Source: Paenibacillus validus NBRC 15382 (GTDB taxonomy: Bacteria > Bacillota > Bacilli > Paenibacillales > NBRC-103111). Taken from it: a stretch of 64,000 nt of DNA. The notes under the pieces are model-generated. The model saw only the letters and a list, made by a program, of their open reading frames with translations, was not told the DNA's origin and ran no database searches. Positions 51,414-59,989 of this stretch are shown here, one piece after another. The stretch is taken from positions 62,001 to 126,000 of the forward strand of contig NZ_BIMH01000005.1 of the NCBI RefSeq assembly GCF_004000985.1, read 5' to 3'. Each line of letters begins with the position of its first letter. Within the stretch, counting starts at the first letter, position 1. The position numbers and the translations under genes were made by a program.

Positions 51414-52712
51414 ATGGAGAAAACGCTCCGTGCCCGTTATGTACTCAAAAAACCGGTTATTCCAGCCAAAAACGGTATTTTATTCGAGGGGACGGATTTG
51501 TCGCTGCGGCGGGATATCGTTATTTTCGTATCCGAGCAGCCGAACCGCGACGAACAACAAGCGTACATGCGTTTGATTCAAGAGGTAGCTCATTTAAATG
51601 ATACCCGCTTCTTGCATGTGCTCGACGTCGGCTTCGAAGATTTATCGATTTACGCCGTTCTGAAATCGTTCGACGGGGAACCGCTGTTGGCCAGGCTACA
51701 ACGCCGAGCATTCACCTTGGCCGACGTCGTTGCCATGTCGTTCGAGCTGAGTAAAGGCATGCTAGACGCCTTGGAAAAAGGCATCGCCGGCTTCTCCGTC
51801 ATGGCGGACAACGTCTGGATCGGAAACGACGGTCACCTTAAAATTATTAACTGCTGGGAAAAAGTGAAGAGCGACGAGCAGGGCGCTCGAGGACTTGCCA
51901 GCTTGATCTATCAGCTGTTTATGGGGACGGAATCTATTCCTTCGTCGCTGGAACAGAGGGAGCAGCGTTTGCGTACGGCTCTCGTTGCCACGACGGATGA
52001 GCGTAAGGACGCATTGCTCGTTCTTCTCGGACGTGCATGGAGGGGCCAGCATACCTTATCGTCGTTCATCATGCAGTTAGGCCAGCTGTCCGGACAGGCG
52101 GCGCCGGATGAGGCAGCCGGGATGCCGGACAAGGAAGAAGAGGTGCGCTTCGCGATCAAACGGGAGCATGCAGCGGTACCGGCCAAGGATGAGCTCGTTC
52201 GTTCAACCGTAAAGGATGAGATCGTCGAAGAAGAGGAAGAAGTGGAAGAAGTGGAAGAAGCTAAGAGCGGCGGTTTTTGGAAAAAATCGCTGATCGGCAT
52301 GGCCTTGTTTACGGTGGCGGCCGTGACCGCGGTCGGCGTGTTTCTATTGTTTATGGAGCTCGGGATCGGCCGGAAGTCTCCGGACTCGCAGCAAACCGCC
52401 GCGAAATCGGGCCAGAGCTCCGCTTTGCCGGAGACGCCGTCCGCAGCGAACCCGGTACCCGCGACACCGGCTGAGCCTCAGTCATCGTCGGAGGCGCAAC
52501 CCGGAGAAGGTCAAGCCGTCACAGCGCCGCAGCTGGTCGGTCTAAGCAAAGAAGAAGCGGAGAAACAGGCGCTGGCTGCCGGTCTTCGGTACCAGTTTTA
52601 TTTGGAGAAAAACCCGCATTCGGCAAATACGGTGTTTCGTCAAAGTCCTGCGCCGGGCACTCCGCTCCAGAAAGGCGACAATGTATCGTTCTGGGTAAGC
52701 AAAGGGCCTTAA
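51414..52712 (+). CDS. PASTA-domain pseudokinase-like membrane protein
   Basis: A 432-residue protein. The N-terminal ~240 residues follow a kinase-like layout (LRARYVLKKPVI, ILFEGTDLSLRRDIVIFV, SIYAVLKSFDG) but lack the key catalytic parts: the HRD place reads AGFSV and the DFG place reads INCW. An acidic linker (EEEEVEEVEE) leads to one membrane helix (about 290-312), a Pro/Ser/Ala-rich spacer, and one PASTA-like domain (VTAPQLVGLSKEEAEKQALA, then FRQSPAPGTPLQKGDNVSF). PASTA domains bind wall muropeptides in PknB-type kinases. ATG 51414 follows GGAGGGGGT. It probably signals or scaffolds at the envelope without kinase activity. Confidence 0.78.
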   Translation: MEKTLRARYVLKKPVIPAKNGILFEGTDLSLRRDIVIFVSEQPNRDEQQAYMRLIQEVAHLNDTRFLHVLDVGFEDLSIYAVLKSFDGEPLLARLQRRAFTLADVVAMSFELSKGMLDALEKGIAGFSVMADNVWIGNDGHLKIINCWEKVKSDEQGARGLASLIYQLFMGTESIPSSLEQREQRLRTALVATTDERKDALLVLLGRAWRGQHTLSSFIMQLGQLSGQAAPDEAAGMPDKEEEVRFAIKREHAAVPAKDELVRSTVKDEIVEEEEEVEEVEEAKSGGFWKKSLIGMALFTVAAVTAVGVFLLFMELGIGRKSPDSQQTAAKSGQSSALPETPSAANPVPATPAEPQSSSEAQPGEGQAVTAPQLVGLSKEEAEKQALAAGLRYQFYLEKNPHSANTVFRQSPAPGTPLQKGDNVSFWVSKGP

Positions 52713-52716
52713 GCAG

Positions 52717-52773
52717 ACGAAGAAGGACGGGAATTCCGGGCGTCAAGACGCACCGGATATCCCGTCCTTCTTC
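52717..52773 (+). terminator. Long hairpin ending the pseudokinase gene and overlapping xerS
   Basis: GACGAAGAAGGACGGG (52717-52732) pairs with CCCGTCCTTCTTC (52761-52773) across a stem extended by CCGG/CCGG. Part of the right arm codes the last residues and stop of the convergent xerS gene (stop at 52743). A T-rich stretch follows on the plus strand. Confidence 0.7.
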
Positions 52774-53843
52774 TCTTTGTCGATCGCTTCAGACATTGTT
52801 TTATCGGTTAGATGGGCGTAAATTTGTGTCGTTTCGGGCGAGGCGTGACCGAGCTGCTCCTGCGTTTTGTACAGATCGTTGCGCAAGTAATAGTCCGTCG
52901 CGAACGAATGGCGCAGTTTATGAACCGATAAGTAAGGTTTGCCGAATCTTTTGGCATATTTGATCACCATTTCCTGAATCGCCCGTTTGGTCATACGCTC
53001 GCCTTCCTGTCTGCCGTTAGCCAAAGCAAGGAAGAGCGCCTTCTCGCGTTTCGGCGCTTTGTAGACAGAGCTGCGAAGCTCCAAATAACAGGCCAGATCA
53101 TCTACCGCGTCCTGCCGGAAATAGACGGGCGTTTTGAACGTCTCGTCGTTCTTGCCTTTGCGGAACGCATAAATAAGCTTCTTCTTCAAATCGACGTCCT
53201 CGACGTTCAGGTTAACGACCTCCGACACGCGCAGTCCGGAGTTGAGGATGAGGCTCACGAGACAGGCATCGCGTGTTTTATTGATCTCGTAAGCATAGGT
53301 CGCCTGCTTGTTCGATGCCACGTCTTGGCCGTAGCCCGTCTTCACATAGTCGATAAACTCGGCGATCTCCGCCTCCTGCAGCAGCTTGCCTTCGAGCTTG
53401 GCCGCCGAGTCTTTCGGTTTATGCGTCCGTTTAATTTCCACCTTCGCCATGACATTGCGCTTGAGCAGCGGGTAGAAATTCTCGTCCTCGGCGATTTGAC
53501 TCAAATAATGAAACAACGAGCGCAGCGAGGACAGCTTGCGGGAAATGGTCGTTTTCGAATTGGCGTTCGTTTTGCGCATGGCGAGGAACATCTTGTAATG
53601 ATCGATGCTCTCCATATGCAGCCGCTCGAGATCGAGGAGCGGCACATCTTTCATTTGTCCGGCCGTACTCAACCCTTCGGCGAGCAGCCAGCCGAAGAAT
53701 GTCTCGTAATCCCTCACATATTCGAGCAGGGAAGAGGGAGACAAGTCGGGCAGTTTATAATTAATGAATTTCTCCACGTACCAGGGCATCAGCGGGATTT
53801 TTTTCTCCAGTTCCAAACGGTCTTTGACTTTGATTACGTTCAT
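52743..53843 (-). CDS. xerS: Tyrosine recombinase XerS
   Basis: A 366-residue tyrosine recombinase. The N-terminal SAM-like DNA-binding domain covers about 1-150. The catalytic domain shows the conserved set: Arg in SGLRVSEV, Lys in FRKGKND, His-x-x-Arg in HKLRHSFA, His in LGHAS and the Tyr nucleophile in TQIYAHL. Length and the single-protein type fit XerS (one-protein Xer system) rather than XerC/D. Its product resolves chromosome dimers at a dif site; I see no clear dif site in the window. Start ATG 53843. Confidence 0.85.
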   Translation of the reverse strand: MNVIKVKDRLELEKKIPLMPWYVEKFINYKLPDLSPSSLLEYVRDYETFFGWLLAEGLSTAGQMKDVPLLDLERLHMESIDHYKMFLAMRKTNANSKTTISRKLSSLRSLFHYLSQIAEDENFYPLLKRNVMAKVEIKRTHKPKDSAAKLEGKLLQEAEIAEFIDYVKTGYGQDVASNKQATYAYEINKTRDACLVSLILNSGLRVSEVVNLNVEDVDLKKKLIYAFRKGKNDETFKTPVYFRQDAVDDLACYLELRSSVYKAPKREKALFLALANGRQEGERMTKRAIQEMVIKYAKRFGKPYLSVHKLRHSFATDYYLRNDLYKTQEQLGHASPETTQIYAHLTDKTMSEAIDKEKKDGISGAS

Positions 53844-54039
53844 CGGGCCACGCTCCTTAACTGCCTGTATTCAGCAATTAGTTAACATAATTATAATTAT
53901 ATATTGTTTTGTTGGTTGACAGCTGCTTGAACCGATCGCTGTACCCGTTATTTTATCACAATTGCAGGAAATCGGTTAGATATGGGGGTTGAATTCACAG
54001 GCAGGTTCGTGTACATTAAGGCTAGTCTTACACAAGTGC

Positions 54040-54225
54040 ATATTGTGGGAACAGGTGCTTCAACTTCAGGTTGAAGCTTAATAGGGAAGTTCGGTGCAAA
54101 TCCGATGCGGTCCCGCCACTGTAACAGCGTAGTTCGCAGCCACGAAGCCACTGATTCGCAACCGGATCGGGAAGGCGGCTTGCGGGCGTCGATGCTGGTA
54201 GCCAGGAGACCTGCCTGTTCTGACG
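54040..54225 (+). promoter_or_regulatory. Cobalamin (B12) riboswitch
   Basis: The leader has the conserved core AATAGGGAAGTTCGGTGCA, then TCCGATGCGGTCCC, then the B12 box GCCACTGTA (54115-54123), and later GTAGCCAGGAGACCTGCC (54198-54215). It binds adenosyl/cobalamin and lies upstream of a cobalt ECF transporter, so it would switch off cobalt uptake when B12 is ample. The right boundary is approximate. Confidence 0.9.
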
Positions 54226-54332
54226 ACACTGATATACCTACGGACGATAGGGAGGTGTTAGGAAGCTGCTGCGATCGGTTTTCGTACGGAGGGTGAATGG
54301 CCCCTTTCGTTCCGAAAGTTTATCAGGATAAG

Positions 54333-54371
54333 AAGCATTTCTAACCGTCTACGGTTGGGAATGCTTTTTTT
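54333..54371 (+). terminator. Riboswitch-controlled terminator
   Basis: AAGCATT with AATGCTT flanks a stem-loop with AACCG/CGGTT, followed by seven T residues, 29 bases before cbiM. It is the likely off-state terminator of the B12 riboswitch. Confidence 0.85.
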
Positions 54372-54399
54372 GTTGCACAAATTCATGGGAGGAGATTAA

Positions 54400-55167
54400 A
54401 TGAAATCATCCAAAGTCTTGTCAATGATCGCGGTTATCATCGGATTTATCGTTTATTTTGTCGTGAACGAGCCGCAATCTGCTAATGCGATGCACATCAT
54501 GGAGGGATTCTTGCCGCCAGGATGGGCGATCTTCTGGTGGGCGGTGTTTATCCCGTTCTTCGTGCTCGGCGTCCGCGCCATTGCCCGGATCACGAAGACG
54601 TCGCCGGAATTGAAGCTGCTGCTCGGTCTGGCGGCTGCGTTCACGTTCGTACTGTCCGCCTTGAAGCTTCCTTCGGTTACAGGCAGCAGCTCTCATCCCA
54701 CCGGAACCGGTCTCGGCACCGTGATGTTCGGGCCGCTGCCGATGAGCGTGCTCGGTTCGATCGTTCTGCTGTTCCAGGCTTTGCTGCTCGCACACGGGGG
54801 ATTGACGACGCTGGGAGCCAATGCGTTTGCGATGGCGGTTGCCGGCCCGATCGTCGGGTTCTTCGCCTACAAATTCATGGTGAAGACGACGGGTAAAGAA
54901 GTGTGGGCCGTCTTCACGGCAGCCGCTCTAGCCGATTTGTCGACGTATTTGGTAACTTCCGTGCAGCTGGCTCTGGCGTTCCCTGCTGCAGAAGGGGGCG
55001 TTGCCGCCTCGTTCATGAAATTTTCGGGTATTTTCGCCATCACGCAAGTACCGCTTGCGATTAGCGAAGGACTGTTGACGGTGCTTGTCTGGAACTGGCT
55101 GCGGTTGCACCATGCCGAAGCTTTGTCGGTTGTGCGGCATACAACGAAAGGAGTCGATCATTCATGA
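54400..55167 (+). CDS. cbiM: Cobalt ECF transporter S component CbiM
   Basis: A 255-residue membrane protein with a signal-like N-terminus whose cleavage would expose MHIMEG (MHIMEGFLPPGW). In CbiM the N-terminal Met-His chelates Co(II). Six to seven helices follow, with the family motif LAHGGLTTLGANAFAMAVAGP. It follows the riboswitch and is the specificity component of a cobalt importer. ATG 54400 follows GGGAGGAG. Its stop overlaps the cbiN start. Confidence 0.92.
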   Translation: MKSSKVLSMIAVIIGFIVYFVVNEPQSANAMHIMEGFLPPGWAIFWWAVFIPFFVLGVRAIARITKTSPELKLLLGLAAAFTFVLSALKLPSVTGSSSHPTGTGLGTVMFGPLPMSVLGSIVLLFQALLLAHGGLTTLGANAFAMAVAGPIVGFFAYKFMVKTTGKEVWAVFTAAALADLSTYLVTSVQLALAFPAAEGGVAASFMKFSGIFAITQVPLAISEGLLTVLVWNWLRLHHAEALSVVRHTTKGVDHS

Positions 55168-55448
55168 CCAAAAGGATGAAAAACGGGCTGCTTATCGCCG
55201 GCGTCGTGCTGCTGAGCACGCTTCCGCTGCTTCTTGTCGACGGAGAATTCGGGGGAGCCGACGGGGCGGCCGAGGATATGATCCGCCAGCTGTCGCCGGC
55301 CTACGAGCCTTGGTTTGCTCCGCTGCTGGAGCCGCCTGCGGAAACCGAGAGCATGCTGTTCGCTTTGCAGGCCGCCGTCGGCGCTGCCGTGATCGGGTAT
55401 ACGGTCGGGCTTTATAAAGGAAAAGCCGCGAAATCTAAAGACCGATGA
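55164..55448 (+). CDS. cbiN: Cobalt ECF transporter accessory protein CbiN
   Basis: A 94-residue protein with two helices (about 7-25 and 69-86) joined by an acidic extracytoplasmic loop (GEFGGADGAAEDMIRQLSPAYEPW). It matches CbiN, which supports metal insertion into CbiM. The ATG overlaps the cbiM stop by four bases and the cbiQ start overlaps its stop. Confidence 0.9.
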   Translation: MTKRMKNGLLIAGVVLLSTLPLLLVDGEFGGADGAAEDMIRQLSPAYEPWFAPLLEPPAETESMLFALQAAVGAAVIGYTVGLYKGKAAKSKDR

Positions 55449-56242
55449 TCCATACGATCGATAGCTTGTCGTATACCAATAAGCTGCGGCACGTTTCCCC
55501 GATGTGGAAATGCGGATTTGCGGCCGTGCTGCTGACGCTTGCGTATGCGGCGCAGCCTGCGGTTCAGGCTGCGATCTTCTGTTGGATGCTGGTCTGGACG
55601 GTCGGTTACGCGGGTATCCCGTTAAAGACGTACAGCTGGTTGTTCGGCGCATCGTGCTTCTTTTATGTGACCAGCTTGCCGGCGTGGGTAATCGAGGCGG
55701 CTTCGTCCGCCGCAAGCGTCCGGCCGGATGCGCTGCTGGCTGTTCCGGTATTTCGCAGGTGGTTGTATATTTCACCGGCGGCCTTGGTTCAGGCGGTGGA
55801 AGTGTTCGTGCGGATAGCCGCCTGTGAAGCGTGTTTGCTGTTCATCGTCTTCACGATTCCGTTCCCGGAATTGATGCAGGTGATGAAGCGGCTTCGCATG
55901 CCTCAAGCCGTGCTTGAGCTGATGGTGATTACCTACCGGTTCTTGTTCCACCTTTCGGATGCCGCACAAGGAATGATCGCCGCGCAGCGGGCACGGGGCG
56001 GACACGCAGGCTTCTGGCGCACGCTGCGGGACGTCGCGGCCTTGCTCGTACAGCTGTTTGCCAAGACGATGCACCGTTATCGGGGGTTGTCACAGGGTCT
56101 TATGTCGCGGGGATTTACCGGAGAGCTTCACTTTATGCCTTACGAACCTAAGCCGATTCCAGGACGTTACGGAGCCGAAGGCATTCTCGGTGCTGCGACG
56201 CTCGCGCTGCTCAGTATTTGGCTTCGAGTGGGGGGAGTGTGA
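55445..56242 (+). CDS. cbiQ: Cobalt ECF transporter T component CbiQ
   Basis: A 265-residue transmembrane energy-coupling component. Five to six helices, with the cytoplasmic coupling motifs FAKTMHRYRGLSQGLMSRGFTG (Ala-Arg-Gly type helices) and AAQRARGGHAG. It links CbiM to the CbiO ATPase. It overlaps cbiN by four bases and is followed by cbiO after four bases. Confidence 0.9.
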   Translation: MIHTIDSLSYTNKLRHVSPMWKCGFAAVLLTLAYAAQPAVQAAIFCWMLVWTVGYAGIPLKTYSWLFGASCFFYVTSLPAWVIEAASSAASVRPDALLAVPVFRRWLYISPAALVQAVEVFVRIAACEACLLFIVFTIPFPELMQVMKRLRMPQAVLELMVITYRFLFHLSDAAQGMIAAQRARGGHAGFWRTLRDVAALLVQLFAKTMHRYRGLSQGLMSRGFTGELHFMPYEPKPIPGRYGAEGILGAATLALLSIWLRVGGV

Positions 56243-56246
56243 GAGG

Positions 56247-57080
56247 ATGAAGCCGATATTGGAAACTTCAGATGTCACGTTCACGTACCCGGGCGCTCAA
56301 ACGCCCTCTCTGCGTCAGCTGAATATACGTATACCTGAAGGAAAACGCACGGCAATTTGCGGACCTAACGGCTCGGGCAAATCTACGTTCTTCCTGCATG
56401 CCGTCGGTATTCACCGGCCGAAGTCCGGAACGATGCTTTGGAAGGATGCGCCTTACGTTTATAAGAACGAAGACCTGCAGCGGCTTCGCCGGCAAGTCGG
56501 TCTTGTGTTTCAAGACCCGGAGCAGCAGTTGATCTTACATACGACTTACGAGGACGTATCGTACGGGCTGCGCAACGCCCGCCTGGAGGAGCAGGAAATA
56601 CGCCGGCGCACCGAACGCATGCTGGATGTGATGGGACTTACGCCATGGGCGGAGACTCCGCTTCATCAATTGAGTCTGGGTCTAAAAAAACGCGTCGCCT
56701 TAGCCGGCGTACTCGTGCTTGAGCCTGAGCTGCTGCTGCTGGACGAGCCGACAGCCTATCTGGATCGTCGTTCGGAGCATCGGCTGGTGGAGGAGTTAAA
56801 CCGGATTCATGGACAAGGGATCACCGTGGCGATGGCCACCCATGATTTGAACATGGCCTATGCGTGGGCCGATTGGATCCTCGTCATGTACGAAGGAGCG
56901 TGCGTCATGGAAGGTACGCCGGAGCACGTGTTCATGGAGGCCGACGTGCTGGCCGCTTACGGATTGGAGCTGCCAGCGCTCGTTGAGCTGTGGAAGGCGC
57001 TGCCCGCTGACAGAAGACTCGGCGCCAAGCCTCCGAGGGACATCGCCGCATGGAAGGCGATGCAGGAGACGTGGCGCTGA
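56247..57080 (+). CDS. cbiO: Cobalt ECF transporter ATPase CbiO
   Basis: A 277-residue ECF A component: Walker A GPNGSGKST, Q-loop LVFQDPEQQLI (the ECF-type DPEQQL), signature LSLGLKKRVALAG, Walker B LLLLDEPTAYLDR and H-loop MATHDLN. I start at ATG 56247 (MKPILETSDVTFTYPG), with GGGGGAG upstream; an upstream extension overlaps cbiQ and is unsupported. Last gene of cbiMNQO. A weak hairpin lies near 57098-57131. Confidence 0.93.
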   Translation: MKPILETSDVTFTYPGAQTPSLRQLNIRIPEGKRTAICGPNGSGKSTFFLHAVGIHRPKSGTMLWKDAPYVYKNEDLQRLRRQVGLVFQDPEQQLILHTTYEDVSYGLRNARLEEQEIRRRTERMLDVMGLTPWAETPLHQLSLGLKKRVALAGVLVLEPELLLLDEPTAYLDRRSEHRLVEELNRIHGQGITVAMATHDLNMAYAWADWILVMYEGACVMEGTPEHVFMEADVLAAYGLELPALVELWKALPADRRLGAKPPRDIAAWKAMQETWR

Positions 57081-57151
57081 GCCTGGTCTTGCGCTAGAGG
57101 GTCGTCGAACCGTAAGGGGCGGCGGCCCTTTGTCGTTATGAGATGAGGAGA

Positions 57152-57460
57152 TTAACGTTTGCTCTTCTTGCGCTGTGCGATTTCTTCCGTGACGATATAA
57201 GCGAGCTCGTCGTTGCCAAACAACGAGAGTACGCCGAGCAGCGTCTCATCCCCAATCTCCTCCGATTCTTCCTTGGGCACCGTTAATTCGACCGCTTGCC
57301 GGAGCGCTTCATTGCCTTCTTGCTGCGGATACGCGCGCAAGTAAATATCGATAGGGTCCAGACTGTGATTGACGCACCACTGCGCGAATACGAGGATCAT
57401 CATTTGTTCGTCGCGCTGATAATTGCGGATGATTTGCTTTTCCATTTCTTTGCGGCTCAT
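57152..57460 (-). CDS. Hypothetical protein (102 residues)
   Basis: ATG 57460 (minus strand) follows AAGGAG by about 8 bases. The product is helical and acidic-basic (MSRKEMEKQIIRNYQRDEQM, FAQWCVNHSLDPIDIYLRAY, then EESEEIGDETLLGVLSLFGN). No family recognised. It is divergent from the IF-3-like gene, with start regions facing each other. Confidence 0.65.
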   Translation of the reverse strand: MSRKEMEKQIIRNYQRDEQMMILVFAQWCVNHSLDPIDIYLRAYPQQEGNEALRQAVELTVPKEESEEIGDETLLGVLSLFGNDELAYIVTEEIAQRKKSKR

Positions 57461-57522
57461 TGAAAAATCTCCTTCTGGCGGGTAATATGGATCATTATAA
57501 CGAAAGTTCGGGTGAGTTCACA

Positions 57523-57999
57523 ATGATCATGAATGAAAAGATAAAAGCGTCCGAAGTTCAATTGACCGGTATCAACGGCGAGGAGCTGGGGATCGTCCCC
57601 ACCTCGGAAGCGCTCGCTTTAGCCCGCAAGCTGAAGGTCGATTTAGTATGCACTTCGCTGATGAGCAGCCCGCCGCCCTGCAAGCTAATCGGCAAGGGAG
57701 CGGCCAAACAGGAAGAGCAACAAGCCCGCAAACGCGAACGGGAGCCGAAAATCAAGGAAATCCGTCTAACTGCGCACATCGAAGAGCATGACTTCGACAC
57801 GAAGAAGCAGCAGGCGGAACGCATCCTGAAATCCGGCGATGCCGTGCTGGCGGTCGTTCGTCTTCAAGGAAAGGAAGGTCCGAAAGCGAAGGAGCTGCTG
57901 CAGTCGCTGCTGCAGGAATTGAAGCCGTACGGACGCCCCAAAACCGGGATTCAGCTGAGCGGCAAGCAAGCTGCGGTACAGATCGACCCGATACTGTAG
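57523..57999 (+). CDS. IF-3-like protein (divergent InfC paralogue)
   Basis: A 158-residue protein. It has the two IF-3 domains: an N-terminal domain (NEKIKASEVQLTGINGEELG, EALALARKLKVDLV) and a C-terminal domain (IKEIRLTAHIEEHDFDTKKQ, AERILKSGDAVLAVVRLQGKE). The linker is charged (AAKQEEQQARKREREPK). It lies apart from rpmI/rplT, the usual infC neighbours, and the sequence departs from canonical IF-3 (VCTSLMSSPPPCKLI in place of the usual VEVAPNAKPPVCRI). ATG 57523 follows GGGTGAG; ATG 57529 is an alternative. A housekeeping infC is expected elsewhere. Confidence 0.78.
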   Translation: MIMNEKIKASEVQLTGINGEELGIVPTSEALALARKLKVDLVCTSLMSSPPPCKLIGKGAAKQEEQQARKREREPKIKEIRLTAHIEEHDFDTKKQQAERILKSGDAVLAVVRLQGKEGPKAKELLQSLLQELKPYGRPKTGIQLSGKQAAVQIDPIL

Positions 58000-58025
58000 G
58001 GGCGATTCTTTTTGAAATTTAGTTT

Positions 58026-58045
58026 ACATAATATATATTACGTAA
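58026..58045 (+). promoter_or_regulatory. Operator-like palindrome upstream of gntR gene
   Basis: ACATAATATATATTACGTAA, an imperfect palindrome. A closely similar 20-mer (16 of 20 identical) lies upstream of dctP at 63003-63022, which suggests a common regulator. It lies about 130 bases upstream of the GntR gene start. Confidence 0.55.
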
Positions 58046-58174
58046 TCTAACTTGCGAGTTATCGGTTTGTTTCCATTAATTTAAGTTCGGAACACGGAAA
58101 TGAATAGGATCATGGATACATAGAATGATACCAAGCACGCAATAAGATCTTAGTATTTGGTGGAGGTTCTGGTC

Positions 58175-58816
58175 TTGGACAAAATGATACCTAAAACGAT
58201 ACAGGCGTATGAGTACGTGAAGAGCGGCTTGAAAACGGGGAAGTGGTTGTTTGGCGATGAATTATTGGTCATGGATATTTCGAAAGAAATGAATTTTTCA
58301 CGAAGACCGGTCATTGATGCCTTGAAGAAACTGGAGATGGAGCGTTTTGTAGAAATCATCCCGCAAACGGGCTGCCGCGTCGTCAATTGTACCAAAGAGC
58401 AGATGGTTAACCATTTTCAAATCGGAATGTGTCTGGAAGGACTTGCAGCCGGACTGGCCGCACGAAGAAGAGAAGATACAGAGGTTCAAGAGCTGATCGC
58501 GATTAACGAATCATTGAAGAGCATCATAACGACAACGCCGTTTTCGTATGAACATTATTTTGCTGAAAATAGGAAATTGCATGAAGCGATTTTGAGAATG
58601 GCCCGCTCGGAGGAACTGCTGCAGTTCACGAAGAGCATGTGGGATTTGAACGATTTTTATTTGGTCAATTCCTTCCAATTCAAAACCCATCTTGCTCAAA
58701 GTATCTCGGAGCACGATGTCATTATTGCCAAAATCAAAAACAAAGACGAGAAGGGAGCGCGATTTGCGATGGAAGAACATATTATCGAGTTTGCCGGATT
58801 GTTTAATGACCGATGA
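58175..58816 (+). CDS. GntR-family regulator (FadR/FCD type)
   Basis: A 213-residue regulator. An N-terminal winged HTH (YVKSGLKTGKWLFGDELLVM, DISKEMNFSRRPVIDALKKLEMERFV, IIPQTGCRVVN) and an alpha-helical FCD ligand-binding domain with conserved polar residues (NRKLHEAILRMA, SEHDVIIAKI...EEHIIEF). The start is TTG 58175 behind GTGGAGGTT (8-base spacing). An EamA transporter follows, and a TRAP transporter whose promoter carries the same palindrome as this gene. Confidence 0.85.
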   Translation: MDKMIPKTIQAYEYVKSGLKTGKWLFGDELLVMDISKEMNFSRRPVIDALKKLEMERFVEIIPQTGCRVVNCTKEQMVNHFQIGMCLEGLAAGLAARRREDTEVQELIAINESLKSIITTTPFSYEHYFAENRKLHEAILRMARSEELLQFTKSMWDLNDFYLVNSFQFKTHLAQSISEHDVIIAKIKNKDEKGARFAMEEHIIEFAGLFNDR

Positions 58817-58967
58817 AGGAAGTGCGAGGCCGCCCGCAGAGGCATCAGCCTTGTCCCGGAAGGGATACAATTATTCTCGATTCTTACAGCAGGTGACAAT
58901 CTTGTGCTGGGGATGTATGATAAATATCGTAAGGAACCGGATATCGAAACGAAAGAAGTGTCGTATA

Positions 58968-59876
58968 ATGCTCATGTTCCGCCGCTATACGATGGTCATG
59001 TTTGTTTTGTTGATTGTCATTTGGGGATCCGGCATTCCCATCATTAAAATCGGGTTGGAGTATTGCCCGCCCATCTTATTTTCCGGATTGCGCATGTTTC
59101 TCGGCGGTCTCCTGATGGCTGTGGTTGCGGCCCTCTGGGGCGGAGCCATCTCGTTCTCCCGGACTTGGCACATTATCGGGATATCGGCTATGTTTAATGT
59201 CGTTTTATTTACAGGCCTAATGACGTTCTCCATCGACTATCTGCCTTCCGGTCTAGCCGCGGTGCTTATTTATATGCAGCCTATTCTGGTCGGAATTATT
59301 GCAAGGATATGGCTGGGCGAAGCGCTGTCGCCGAAGAAAATTACAGGCTTGCTGCTAGGCTTTATAGGTGTTGTCATGATCAGCGTCTTTAAAGAAGTAA
59401 GCGAAGCTTCCTCTCTAACCGGAATTGTTCTCGGTATCACAGCCGCATTCGTGTGGGCGGTGGGCACGGTTTATGTCAAATCGGTGCAAGAGAAGGTTTC
59501 CATCCTTTGGCTTGTAGCGGGCCAATTTATTGTTGGCGGACTGGTTCTGCTGTTGGTAGGCCTGTGGGCGGAGTCCTGGTTCGCCATCGCGTGGACGCTT
59601 CCTTTCTGGTTCAGCCTTCTATTTACCGCCATCATCGGGGTTGCGTTCGCGTGGGTGTTATGGTTTGTCCTCATTCACGAGGGCCAGGCCAGCAGCGTTT
59701 CCTCCTATACCTTTGCGGTTCCTTTGATTTCCATTTTTCTAGGCACGATTCTGCTGAATGAAAAGGTTACATTATCTTTATTTATCGGTTCCGTTTTGAT
59801 CGGTTTGGGTATTTATCTAGTCAATCGTCAAGCCGCTGAGAGCAGTGAGATCAGCGGCAACATGCGTGAGCTGTAA
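58968..59876 (+). CDS. EamA/DMT-family transporter
   Basis: A 302-residue transporter with about ten helices in two EamA halves (VLLIVIWGSGIPIIKIG, LRMFLGGLLMAVVAALWGG; FVWAVGTVYVKSVQEK). ATG 58968 follows GAAAGAAG. It lies 151 bases downstream of the GntR gene on the same strand. Substrate unknown; probably a metabolite exporter. Confidence 0.82.
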   Translation: MLMFRRYTMVMFVLLIVIWGSGIPIIKIGLEYCPPILFSGLRMFLGGLLMAVVAALWGGAISFSRTWHIIGISAMFNVVLFTGLMTFSIDYLPSGLAAVLIYMQPILVGIIARIWLGEALSPKKITGLLLGFIGVVMISVFKEVSEASSLTGIVLGITAAFVWAVGTVYVKSVQEKVSILWLVAGQFIVGGLVLLLVGLWAESWFAIAWTLPFWFSLLFTAIIGVAFAWVLWFVLIHEGQASSVSSYTFAVPLISIFLGTILLNEKVTLSLFIGSVLIGLGIYLVNRQAAESSEISGNMREL

Positions 59877-59905
59877 AAGGGTCCGTTAGAAAGCCTGCTC
59901 GAATA

Positions 59906-59945
59906 AAAATGAACCGTGGGAGCGTTAATTCCACGGTTCATTTTC
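59906..59945 (+). terminator. Bidirectional terminator between EamA and dctM
   Basis: AAAATGAACCGTGG with CCACGGTTCATTTT gives a 14-bp stem with an 11-base loop, T-tailed on both strands. Confidence 0.85.
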
Positions 59946-59989
59946 ATATTCCGGACGAGCTACCAAGGCCAGCAGGGGGATTGGCCGTT

